Shown here: piece by piece, positions 1 to 6,847 of the stretch | Position numbering within the stretch: position 1 is the stretch's first letter | Layout of the letters: every line of letters starts with the position of its first letter | Assembly (NCBI GenBank): GCA_964577315.1 | Contig: CAZNYT010000013.1 | Coordinates: 1 to 44,189 of the forward strand | DNA length: 44,189 nt | Direction: 5' to 3' | Source of the DNA: Desulfonatronospira sp964577315 | GTDB lineage: Bacteria; Desulfobacterota; Desulfovibrionia; Desulfovibrionales; Desulfonatronovibrionaceae | Notes under the pieces: model-generated | Seen by the model: only the letters and a program-made list of their open reading frames with translations | Told to the model about the DNA's origin: nothing | The model's database searches: none | Made by a program: the position numbers and the translations under genes

Positions 1-339
1 TGTGTACGAGGCTGCCTACAATATCGAAGGGATAATTGCCCTATAGCAATCCTGCAGAAAGGATTTTTTGAGTCTTTTGCTGGGTGCTAGAGCTATAGCG
101 GGTGAATATTATCCAAGTGTCCGAGGGCGGTAGGCAAAATGTAAAACTTGCTTGCCCTTTTTGCAGCGGTATCCTGCAGGAGAGATAGCAAGTCTGCCTA
201 AATCTGGGGTCATCTTAGGGACGGGGGTTTTTGTGCAAAGCAAAAGGGCTGCGAGGGCTTGAAAATATGTATACTTTCTAGGATTTTTGGGGTATATCTG
301 ATTCGAGACAATTTGTAGGAGGATGTTTTCATAAAATCC
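1..339. other. Left-edge non-coding stretch
   Basis: No convincing gene is seen here. Open frames on either strand lack a ribosome binding site and look like no family I know. An AGGAGG at about 317-322 precedes the next gene. Confidence 0.4.
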
Positions 340-1257
340 GTGAATTTGTTCTATCTGCTTGTGCCATTGGTCTTGGCGGGATCTTTTCCCCTGTTTTTCA
401 TGGATCTGGGATTGGATCCTGTGGGGCCCATGGCTCAGCTGAACATTTTTGGCCATTTCGCTTTTTTTGCCCTGTTGTCCTGGTATCTGTCCAGCCTGCC
501 ATACATGGCCGGGATCCATATCTGCCGTCAAATTCTCTGGGTGCTTTTGGCTGTTTTGTTTCTGGGCGGGGCTATAGAGCTGATCCAGGGTTATCTCGGG
601 CGCACCCCTGCATGGAAGGATTTGGGGGTAAACCTGTTGGGAGGCCTCTTTGGCCTACTGTTTTTTGCTTCCGGTAGGGCCCGAATACCCGGGTTTTTGC
701 TTAAATCCGGGCAAGTAATGGTTCTGGCCCTGTGTTTTTTTATGTTCTACGGCCCGGTAGTTACTCTGTGGGATATGCATATGGCTGCGCGTCAGTTCCC
801 GGTGCTAAGCAGCTTTGAAACCCGGTTCGAGTCTAAGCGGTGGATCGGCGGGGAAATTGATCATGAACTGTCCAGAATCGGGAGTGCTTCCCTGCGGGTG
901 GAGCTTCGCCCTCAGAGGTATTCCGGAACCACTTTCTGGCGCAGCTTCGGTAACTGGGAAGGGTATGAGGTGTTCTCCCTTAGCATTCACAACCCGGAGC
1001 CGGATCCCCTGGACATGACCATCTCCATTAGCGATCGCGAGCACAGCGTGAAGAGGGGAGGATTTCACGACCGTTTCAACCGGGAGCTCACCCTGGAAAA
1101 AGGCTGGAACGATATCCGCATCCAGGTTTCTGAAATAGAAAACGCCCCTGCCCAGAGAAGTATGGATCTTTCCAGGCTGAGCTATGTGGTTATATTTGCC
1201 ATGGATTTATCCGAGCCACGCACTATATATTTGGATGATGTCCGTTTGATTCCCTAA
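340..1257 (+). CDS. VanZ-like membrane protein with C-terminal extracytoplasmic domain
   Basis: The first ~145 residues form a VanZ-like bundle of about four or five membrane helices. The residues that mark the family are present: H39 in GHFAFF, E80 and Q83 in ELIQGYLGR, R88, D94, and N98 followed by a Gly-rich helix. VanZ-like domains are of uncertain biochemical role; in enterococci VanZ gives low teicoplanin resistance. Residues ~150-305 form a separate soluble domain rich in predicted beta strands (TISISDREHS, WNDIRIQVSEIE, TIYLDDVRLIP), resembling a carbohydrate-binding jelly roll, and would lie outside the membrane. The start is GTG at 340. The upstream AGGAGG is ~17 nt away, longer than usual, and no better in-frame start is seen. 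The gene stands alone. The VanZ assignment is firm; the carbohydrate-binding idea is an inference from strand pattern only. Confidence 0.8.
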   Translation: MNLFYLLVPLVLAGSFPLFFMDLGLDPVGPMAQLNIFGHFAFFALLSWYLSSLPYMAGIHICRQILWVLLAVLFLGGAIELIQGYLGRTPAWKDLGVNLLGGLFGLLFFASGRARIPGFLLKSGQVMVLALCFFMFYGPVVTLWDMHMAARQFPVLSSFETRFESKRWIGGEIDHELSRIGSASLRVELRPQRYSGTTFWRSFGNWEGYEVFSLSIHNPEPDPLDMTISISDREHSVKRGGFHDRFNRELTLEKGWNDIRIQVSEIENAPAQRSMDLSRLSYVVIFAMDLSEPRTIYLDDVRLIP

Positions 1258-1487
1258 AAGTTTGGGGGAACGGTACTAAAATATGGTAAGTAGCTGCAAA
1301 AAATATTTACAAATCCACCCTTTTGAAATATACAATAGCATAATCAAATAATCTACAAATCACTTTTGCTGCACTGCTAGGGAGCCGGATGAATCTTCTT
1401 GTTGCAGGATCTGTTTTTTTCCAGGTGTATTGAGAGGGTAGGCAGCACTGATCTCTTGGGTCCATTAAATCTGTAAGGGCAATGTTT

Positions 1488-1661
1488 ATGAGCCGGTTTT
1501 TGTCCATTTTTTTGCTGGTATTCATTTTTGGGGGACTGGCGTACAGCACCTATTCCTTTTCCCAGGGTAGATTCATGGAAGGCATGGTCATTTTTCCCAT
1601 GCTGGTGTGCTGTTATCTATTCATGATGTCCTGGGAGAGACGCCAGAAAGACGACGTCTAA
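1488..1661 (+). CDS. Small two-helix membrane protein (57 aa)
   Basis: A short frame starts MSRFLSIFLL and ends with the charged tail ERRQKDDV. It contains two hydrophobic segments (residues ~4-20 and ~32-48) joined by a short polar loop, the pattern of a small hairpin membrane protein. TAAGGGC at 1474-1480 lies 7-8 nt before the ATG at 1488, which favours that start over the ATG two codons upstream (1482). No family is recognised. It sits in the gap between the VanZ-like gene and the convergent GDT1-type gene, about 230 nt downstream of the former, so it may have its own promoter. A chance frame cannot be excluded, but the binding site, hydrophobic pattern and charged end favour a real gene. 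Confidence 0.5.
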   Translation: MSRFLSIFLLVFIFGGLAYSTYSFSQGRFMEGMVIFPMLVCCYLFMMSWERRQKDDV

Positions 1662-1817
1662 AGGCAGGTTTTATTGCACACAGTTTTCCAAGGATGTGAT
1701 TATTGGTATACTTGGCTCACTGACATTTGGAAATCTACTGGGCTCTAGGGATAAGCGCTGTTGGATTGGATCCCTGAATATTTTCCGGTGTGACCCGGTC
1801 TTTTTAAATGCGATGGG

Positions 1818-2375
1818 TCATATCGTGCCTATAAGTATCCAGGCCCCGATCAACAAGAATACCCCGGAAGCCATGATCCGGATGTATTTCATGGGTAATA
1901 AGGATGCAAAACGGTGGCCTAGCCACAGGGCAGGGGTGGTAACCATGAGAATGCCCAATGTGGCCCCTGCTACCACTGGTAAATAGGATTCCATGGCCCC
2001 GGCCAGGGTGATTACAGCTAACTGGGTCTTGTCCGCCATCTCCAGGATAAAAAAGCCCAGTGCCGCCGCCCAGAAAATGCTGCTCCAAGAGCGGCAACTT
2101 GCCTGAGGCTCTTTTTCCGGGATCAACACCCAGATGGCCATAATCACAAAGATAGAGCCCACCAACCATGCCTGCCAATCCGGGCTGATCACCCTGAAGA
2201 TCCATACCCCAACCAGAGCGGATATGGCCTGATTCGCAAAAAGTCCTGCAGTCATTCCCCAGAATACGGGCCAGGGGCGCCGGTACTGAACTCCCAACAG
2301 GATGGCCAGGAACATTGATCTGTCCCCTATCTCGGCGATCGCTGCAGCCAGTATGGAAATGAGGAAGGGTTCCAT
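1818..2375 (-). CDS. GDT1/TMEM165 (UPF0016) family cation transporter
   Basis: A 185-residue membrane protein with about six helices and the two signature motifs of the GDT1/TMEM165 family: E15-x-GDRS near the N-terminus and E112-x-ADKT in the second half. Together these form the cation site in the known fold. Characterised bacterial members export Mn2+ (MneA/MntX type); eukaryotic members move Mn2+ or Ca2+ against H+ in the Golgi. The ATG at 2375 is chosen because the protein then begins directly with the first helix; the upstream in-frame extension to 2474 would be encoded inside a repeat element. The next gene upstream on the same strand encodes an MgtE N-domain protein, also cation-related, but a 211-bp family A repeat separates the two, so co-transcription is uncertain. 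The substrate (probably manganese) is an inference. Confidence 0.85.
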   Translation of the reverse strand: MEPFLISILAAAIAEIGDRSMFLAILLGVQYRRPWPVFWGMTAGLFANQAISALVGVWIFRVISPDWQAWLVGSIFVIMAIWVLIPEKEPQASCRSWSSIFWAAALGFFILEMADKTQLAVITLAGAMESYLPVVAGATLGILMVTTPALWLGHRFASLLPMKYIRIMASGVFLLIGAWILIGTI

Positions 2376-2401
2376 GGAGGAGCCAGATCTCACCTTAAGG
2401 T

Positions 2402-2612
2402 AACTATTCACGAAATTTTTTTCGTGCCGCGTATCCGGCTCGCGCTTTTCTGTGCTCGGCTTGCGGTCCCGCACCTACTTGTGTTTGATTATTGTACGAT
2501 TTTCACAGGTGCTTTGTTCAAGTAGGTGCGGGATAAGAAAACCGGAGAGCCTCTGGGCGAAAGCCCGCAAAAAATGCGGTGAATAGTCTGGGTAAAATGT
2601 GATGAATGGTTG
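2402..2612. repeat. Family A palindromic repeat, copy A1
   Basis: The left end reads AACTATTCAC and the right end holds GGTGAATAGT followed by a degenerate GATGAATGGTTGC. Nested inside is a perfect 15-bp inverted repeat: TCCCGCACCTACTTG at 2467-2481 and its complement at 2519-2533. The element carries no credible gene. It lies between two minus-strand genes, the MgtE-N and GDT1 genes, and shares ends with copies at 3358, 4764, 23679 and 35180. Confidence 0.75.
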
Positions 2613-2628
2613 CAGAACTGGGCCTCTT

Positions 2629-3036
2629 TCAGGCCACTTCTGAGGCTGATTCCCTGTAGCCGGAAAACTTCATGATCTCCTGGCTCTCCATGCTGGACAA
2701 GGTATTCCAAAGACACCTGCCGCGTTCTTCGGGAATATATCCCCAGGGGATGTTCCCAGAGTCCCGGAAGGCGGCACTAATGATCTGCCCCAATATTTTT
2801 TCTGGGAGGAGTGGAATGGTTCTGGCTTGGTCATGTTGGTCCATGTAAGCCAGTACCCGGGCAGAATAGCATGGTTCCAGCTTGCCCAGGATCTTCGCCG
2901 TTTCCCGCTTGGATATGCCGGCTAGGGAATTGGCAAGGTCCAAGGGATGCAGTCCTTTACAGAAATTGTGAAGGAAATTGTCGTCTTTTTTTTCCAGGTA
3001 TTTTTGCAATGAATAGTAAATATAGGGGGTGGACAT
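2629..3036 (-). CDS. Stand-alone MgtE N-terminal-domain-like protein
   Basis: The 135-residue soluble protein carries a helical-repeat segment (HPLDLANSLAGISK, then ETAKILGKLEP and SARVLAYMD) that matches the superhelical N domain of MgtE magnesium channels, which in full-length MgtE senses cytoplasmic Mg2+ and gates the pore. Here there is no CBS pair and no membrane domain, so the protein cannot transport by itself. It could be a scaffold, a regulatory partner, or an unrelated use of the fold; flagellar FliG also carries MgtE-N-like repeats. The ATG at 3036 has a strong TAAGGAGG site 6 nt upstream; an upstream in-frame ATG at 3099 would run through the structured leader and is rejected. The leader at 3043-3149 can form alternative hairpins that expose or hide this ribosome site. 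Confidence 0.7.
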   Translation of the reverse strand: MSTPYIYYSLQKYLEKKDDNFLHNFCKGLHPLDLANSLAGISKRETAKILGKLEPCYSARVLAYMDQHDQARTIPLLPEKILGQIISAAFRDSGNIPWGYIPEERGRCLWNTLSSMESQEIMKFSGYRESASEVA

Positions 3037-3042
3037 GGTTCT

Positions 3043-3149
3043 CCTCCTTAATGGTCCGCCCGGGAGTAAGGAGGCGGTGGAGGGAACCAACGGAAGCAAA
3101 AGCTTATCCGAAAAATTTGTTTTCCACCGCCTCCTCGCATCGAGGCGGC
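3043..3149 (-). promoter_or_regulatory. Candidate translational switch in the leader of the MgtE-N gene
   Basis: On the minus-strand transcript three helices compete. Helix 1 (3149-3141 with 3137-3129) is a five- plus three-pair hairpin with a CAT loop. Helix 2 pairs GGAGGCGGTGGA (3134-3123) with TCCACCGCCTCC (3081-3070), a perfect 12-bp stem. Helix 3 pairs CCTCCTTA (3074-3067) with the ribosome site TAAGGAGG (3050-3043), a perfect 8-bp stem. Helix 2 shares bases with both others, so forming it frees the ribosome site, while forming helix 1 allows helix 3 to hide it. It matches no metal riboswitch class I can recognise by eye (M-box, yybP-ykoY and fluoride were considered). The pairing is seen; the regulatory role is inferred. 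Confidence 0.55.
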
Positions 3150-3357
3150 GATGTAATTTTTGACTTGGATGAATGAGCGCTTTGAAAGCGCCTAGTACTG
3201 TCTGCTTCCATAAAATGCCGTCTCCTGTTGAAGTTCCAGTAGATAAGCAGGCCTAGCTAGTTAAAAGCCGTTTGCCTTATGGATTATTCTTGGAACTTTG
3301 TCAAGTATTTTTATAACTATTCGGCAATTTTTTTGCATACCAAGCTTTCCAGGAGGT

Positions 3358-3451
3358 AACTATTCACCAAATCTTTTTGCGTTTCGAGCCTCCCGGCCAA
3401 TGCACGCAAAAAGATCCGGTGAATATTGTGGATGAAACGTGGTGAATAGTT
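3358..3451. repeat. Family A palindromic repeat, copy A2
   Basis: A short 94-bp copy. The left arm AACTATTCACC is followed by AAATCTTTTTGCGT; the complementary right arm ACGCAAAAAGAT is followed by CCGGTGAATATT, then by a second direct copy of the end motif, GGTGAATAGTTG. It lies between the 3' end of the LarE-like gene and the leader of the MgtE-N gene and codes for nothing. Confidence 0.85.
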
Positions 3452-3502
3452 GTGTATTATTTTGCCATGGGGTTGAAGTTTATTGTTTGTAGTTGCTATT
3501 CT

Positions 3503-4288
3503 CTACTCTCTGTCGAAATATCCGGAAATGTTCTCAAAGGGCATGTAGATCAGTTTATATGGAAAAAGGTTTACTTGGCGCATGTGCAGGTCCAGCTGGG
3601 GTAAGAGGCTTTCCAAGTTTTCTTTTTCCGCCGGGTCTGCCTGGAGCTCGATACGCTCAGCCGAAAAGATCCGCAGCCGGAATCCGGCAATGCCGGATTG
3701 TAGCAGATAATCATCGATGCACCGGACTCGGTCCACCTCATGCCTTTTCAAGGGATAGCCGTAATAGAACCTGGTCAAGAGGCAGGACCGGCTATAGTTC
3801 CTGGTGTTGGTCATGCCCATTTGACCTGCCAGGAGAGATACCTGTTCCCGGTCTATGCCCAGGTCCAGAAAAGGGGATTTGACTCCGAGTTCCTCCAGGG
3901 CCTTTATTCCCGGTCTGTATTGATTGAGATCCGAAGCCTGGGTGGCGTCCACCATGGTGGTGCCTTCCGGAATATGGGAGCGCAGTTTGCTGAACAGGTT
4001 TTTTTTGCAGTAGTAGCAGCGCTGCCGGGTGTTGGCAGTAAGGTCCGGATCCTGGGAGAAGTCGAAGTGAATGAATTCATGGGATATCCTGGTTTTTTGG
4101 ATCCAGGCAAAGACCTGGTCCAGTTCGTAATGGGTGAGATGCGGTCCCACAAAGGTGTATGCCTTGTACGGCAGGCCGTGGAGGGCACAGAAATAGGTCA
4201 GGGTACGGCTGTCCACCCCGCCGGATAAGGCCACCGCCAGGGGGGATCTAGCCTCGAGGTACTCGCGGAGCTGATCGCCCAAATGCAT
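3503..4288 (-). CDS. larE: LarE-like PP-loop sulfur transferase
   Basis: A 261-residue PP-loop ATPase with SGGVDS at 22-27 for ATP adenylation, RCYYCK at 90-95 and the family motif DLNQYRPGIKALEELGV at ~120-136. C169 in NYSRSCLLTRF aligns with the region holding the sacrificial cysteine of Lactobacillus LarE, which gives its sulfur to build the nickel-pincer nucleotide of lactate racemase. LarB and LarC are not in the window, so the acceptor may lie elsewhere or be a different molecule. GGGAGG lies ~6 nt before the ATG. The gene follows the JAMM protease gene by 37 nt on the same strand and closes a cluster that starts with a sulfur-carrier protein and a tRNA-thiolase homologue, which suggests a shared role in sulfur transfer. 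The family call is strong; the exact product is not known. Confidence 0.8.
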   Translation of the reverse strand: MHLGDQLREYLEARSPLAVALSGGVDSRTLTYFCALHGLPYKAYTFVGPHLTHYELDQVFAWIQKTRISHEFIHFDFSQDPDLTANTRQRCYYCKKNLFSKLRSHIPEGTTMVDATQASDLNQYRPGIKALEELGVKSPFLDLGIDREQVSLLAGQMGMTNTRNYSRSCLLTRFYYGYPLKRHEVDRVRCIDDYLLQSGIAGFRLRIFSAERIELQADPAEKENLESLLPQLDLHMRQVNLFPYKLIYMPFENISGYFDRE

Positions 4289-4325
4289 AATATCCCTCCC
4301 GTAGCTACGAATTAAAACTACGGAG

Positions 4326-4733
4326 TCACTTATTGTTTTGAAAGCTTATCTCTTCCTCCCGGATCGTTCCCTCCCGAATCCAAAAGCCTCGTATTTCAGG
4401 ACGCTCAGGATCTTCCAAGGAAATGATCACGTATACAGCGTCAGGATAATAGGCCATTTGTAAGTCCCTCTGGGAAGGATAGGCAGGACCGTTTACATGG
4501 GAGTGATAAATACCCACTATTTCCAGATCCCGGCGGCGCATGTCCTGAATGGCATCGGCCTGTTCCCTCGGATCCATTAAGTAGCGCTCCGGGCTCTTTT
4601 CAGTGTTGGTTGCGGGGTATACCAGGATAACCCGGCCCCGTTTTCCTGCCAGAATTCCGCATCCCTCGTTGGGCAGTTCGGATATAACGTGCTCCAGTAT
4701 ATGCAGAAAATCTTTTTGGTTTATTATAAGCAT
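4326..4733 (-). CDS. JAMM/MPN (JAB) family metalloprotease, M67
   Basis: A compact 135-residue JAB domain. The zinc and catalytic residues are all visible: E23 in NEGCGIL, then the JAMM motif H77-x-H79-x7-S87-x2-D90 in HSHVNGPAYPSQRD. Stand-alone bacterial JAMM enzymes (QbsD, Mec+) remove short C-terminal extensions from ubiquitin-fold sulfur carriers so that a terminal Gly-Gly can be activated. The small ThiS/MoaD-like protein of this cluster carries exactly such an extension, which makes it the likely substrate. The gene lies 37 nt before the LarE-like gene; upstream, a ~400-bp repeat (A3) separates it from the TtuA-like gene. The ribosome site is weak (GGCTGGAAA). The family call is strong; the substrate is inferred from context. 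Confidence 0.9.
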   Translation of the reverse strand: MLIINQKDFLHILEHVISELPNEGCGILAGKRGRVILVYPATNTEKSPERYLMDPREQADAIQDMRRRDLEIVGIYHSHVNGPAYPSQRDLQMAYYPDAVYVIISLEDPERPEIRGFWIREGTIREEEISFQNNK

Positions 4734-4763
4734 TTTCCAGCCTGTTTTTGCAAGTTCTCAGGC

Positions 4764-5162
4764 AATTATTCACCAAATCTTTTTGCGTGCCGTGCCTCCC
4801 GGCCCGCGCTTTTCTAGGCTCGACTTACGGGGGCATTCCTGCCCCCACCGGACTCTTGGCTCTGTGCAACTTCTTGGATGTGACTGCAAAAAGTCATTTT
4901 TGCAGTCACAGGAGCCAGGAGACAGGGGTCAGTAGTCAGTAAAAGCAAAGAGTTATGAGTTTGATTCATTGCTGAATAATTCATGATCCGACTTTTTGCA
5001 GGCGCATCTTCTTGGGATAGATGCAAAATAGAGGCTTTTGCTTTAATCTTATTCCGCGTTCTTCGTGCGGTCCGGTTTCCCCCATAAGCCTCGCCAAGAA
5101 AACCGGTGAGCCTTCCGGCGAATGCACGCAAAAAGATCCGGTGAATATTTTGGTGAATAGTT
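4764..5162. repeat. Family A palindromic repeat, copy A3 (long, with internal insertion)
   Basis: The longest copy, ~400 bp. The ends are AATTATTCACC plus AAATCTTTTTGCGTGC on the left, and GCACGCAAAAAGATCC plus GGTGAATA...GGTGAATAGTT on the right. A GGGGGCA/TGCCCCC hairpin (4829-4846) and the outer ~100 bp on each side match copy A5. Relative to A5 it carries about 120 bp extra, beginning with a perfect 13-bp inverted repeat, GTGACTGCAAAAA (4880-4892) and its complement (4897-4909). No gene is supported inside. The element separates the TtuA-like gene from the JAMM gene within one sulfur-transfer cluster. Confidence 0.85.
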
Positions 5163-5235
5163 ACGTTTTCAGAACAGAAGCCATGGTTCTTATTCCCGGG
5201 TCCAGTGTGCAGGTGATATGTTTATGGATTTTGGT

Positions 5236-6189
5236 TCAGGTCCCTGGATCCTGGTTGGAAATATTGTCCTCAAGGCTCAAAGCCAAGGGATCCAGTCCAG
5301 CCCGGCTCATCTGGCGGCAGAAACTGCATTCCCCAGCGGTGGTGGGTTGTCCGCAGCGGGTACAGGGATCTAAAACCGGCTCTGGGCTGGAATCTTCTGA
5401 AAAGAGCTGGGGCGCAGTGCGCAAAAACCCCAACAAGAAGCGGTCCTTGCTTCCCGGGCTGGTGGATTCCAGGCGGTTCAGGACCTCCTTGTACAAGAAG
5501 GAGGTGGCTCCCCGGGACATGGGGCATTCCTCCATGATGTAGCTGATTCCTCGCAAGAGGCAGTAGGCAGCGGTTTCACGCTCGGCCAAGCGGTACAAGG
5601 GTTTTACCTTGCGCGCCAAGCCGGACCGTTCGTCCAGGCGCGGGGATTGCCTCTGCAGGTATCCAGTCTGCCAGTTAAGAACATTGCCCAAGAGCACCGC
5701 GGCCTCGTCGTCCAGATTATGGCCGGTGGCAACCGCTGCGTAGCCGTTTTTTTCAGCCACCATGTTCATGACGTAGCGCTTGAGCATACCGCACACGGAG
5801 CAGGGTGCCTTTTTGTTTTTTTTAGCTACGTACCCGATATCCACGCCGTAAGTATCCTGCAGGGAGACCTCGTGCAAAAGCAACCCCCTGGGATCGGCAA
5901 AATCGCGGATTTTTTTTCGCGAGCTCCGGGAGTACTCGGGTATGCCTAGATCTATGTACAGACCGTCCACTTTGTATCCCATGTCCAGAAGCATATCCCA
6001 TAGGGCCAAGCTGTCCTTGCCCCCGGAAACCGCTACCAAAAGCCTTTCTTCCAGGGAGAACATACGGAATTTTTTTATGGCCCGGGCTACCTGGTTCTGC
6101 AAATGCTCCAGCAGATGCTCGCGGCAAAAAGCGGCCCGGTGTCGGCGAATCTCCAAACTGGCCTTTTGAGAACATTTTTTACAGCGCAT
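5236..6189 (-). CDS. TtuA/Ncs6-like tRNA 2-thiolation PP-loop enzyme
   Basis: A 317-residue protein with the full layout of the TtuA (group I TtcA-like) family: an N-terminal zinc finger (C3, C6, C22, H25), the PP-loop SGGKDS at 55-60, iron-sulfur ligands C130 and C133 (CSVC) with C222 (ECPMSRG), and a C-terminal zinc finger (C276, C279, C288, C291). TtuA takes sulfur from the thiocarboxylated carrier TtuB and thiolates U54 of tRNA; Ncs6 acts at U34. The ATG at 6189 overlaps the end of the sulfur-carrier gene by 11 nt, and its ribosome site lies in the Gly-Gly codons of that gene, so the two are translationally coupled and very likely partners. An upstream in-frame start at 6279 would overlap the carrier gene heavily and is rejected. 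The family is certain; which tRNA position is modified is not. Confidence 0.88.
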   Translation of the reverse strand: MRCKKCSQKASLEIRRHRAAFCREHLLEHLQNQVARAIKKFRMFSLEERLLVAVSGGKDSLALWDMLLDMGYKVDGLYIDLGIPEYSRSSRKKIRDFADPRGLLLHEVSLQDTYGVDIGYVAKKNKKAPCSVCGMLKRYVMNMVAEKNGYAAVATGHNLDDEAAVLLGNVLNWQTGYLQRQSPRLDERSGLARKVKPLYRLAERETAAYCLLRGISYIMEECPMSRGATSFLYKEVLNRLESTSPGSKDRFLLGFLRTAPQLFSEDSSPEPVLDPCTRCGQPTTAGECSFCRQMSRAGLDPLALSLEDNISNQDPGT

Positions 6190-6397
6190 TCCTGCAATAG
6201 CCTCCACCGCCGGACATGACCGGCCAAATCTCGATTTCCTCGTTTTCTTCCACCAAGTGGTCCGCAGTGAGCAATTCACCGTTTTTTATGACCAAGACCG
6301 TTTCCGGATTTATCTCTAGGTGATGCAGGATCTTGTCCACCCTTCGGCGGCCAGATATTTCCTTGATATCGCGTTCAGGAAGTATCACAACTCGCAT
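6179..6397 (-). CDS. ThiS/MoaD/TtuB-like sulfur-carrier protein with masked C-terminus
   Basis: A 72-residue ubiquitin-fold protein: MRVVILPERD strand, central helix, VLVIKNG turn, EENEEIEIWPVMSGG end. Members of this family carry sulfur as a thiocarboxylate on a terminal Gly-Gly. Here the glycines (63-66, GGGG) are followed by six more residues, YCRNAL, so the end is blocked and must be trimmed before activation. The nearby JAMM protease fits that job, as QbsD does for QbsE and Mec+ for CysO. The downstream TtuA-like gene overlaps this one by 11 nt. AAGGAG lies ~11 nt before the ATG. No E1-like adenylyltransferase (ThiF/MoeB) is present in the window, so activation must use one encoded elsewhere. 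Confidence 0.85.
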   Translation of the reverse strand: MRVVILPERDIKEISGRRRVDKILHHLEINPETVLVIKNGELLTADHLVEENEEIEIWPVMSGGGGYCRNAL

Positions 6398-6847
6398 TGT
6401 CCAGAGTTTCTCCTTAAAGCCTGCGCCTTAAACAGCGCGTTTTGCATAAATCTGGCCAGGCAGGACCAGCCTAGCCTGATGGTATTACCTTATGAACATG
6501 GAGATATTAATCTCTTTTAAGCAGTGAGTCCAGGCCAGAAAAGGCTTTTTGTGTTGCCAACCGTGGTTGGCAGCTGCTATTGGATGTTGGCACTTTGCTG
6601 TCTGTTCAAGAAATAGTATAAAAGGGTTTTAAAATTCTTTCTATATAACTCTTTGATTTTTTTGATCTTAATTTTGGAAGCTGTTTAAAGTTTTTTCGGC
6701 CTGAAATTTGCTTAACATTTACTAAGTAAATAATGGTCTTATATTCGGGTTGAATGTTTTTGCGGTTTTGAAGTGAGCATAGTTGTTTACGAGTTTTGTT
6801 AACCAGCCTTTTGTAAGGAGGCAAAAAACTAGGGAGGTAGTCAAGTA
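6398..6847. other. Divergent intergenic region
   Basis: This 450-bp AT-rich stretch separates the minus-strand sulfur cluster from the plus-strand Nif11-like gene and should hold promoters for both. The only clear structure is the 18-bp palindrome at 6555-6572, listed separately. No gene is supported. Confidence 0.4.
6555..6572. promoter_or_regulatory. 18-bp palindrome, possible operator
   Basis: TGCCAACC and GGTTGGCA are separated by GT, a perfect palindrome in the divergent intergenic region about 160 bp before the sulfur-carrier gene and 275 bp before the Nif11-like gene. It has the size of a dimeric regulator site, but no regulator is known and no run of U follows that would make it a terminator. 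Confidence 0.35.

Noticed and set aside
109..531. A 140-residue minus-strand frame at the left edge
   Set aside because: It overlaps the first membrane helices of the VanZ-like gene antisense, has low-complexity polar content and no recognisable domain.
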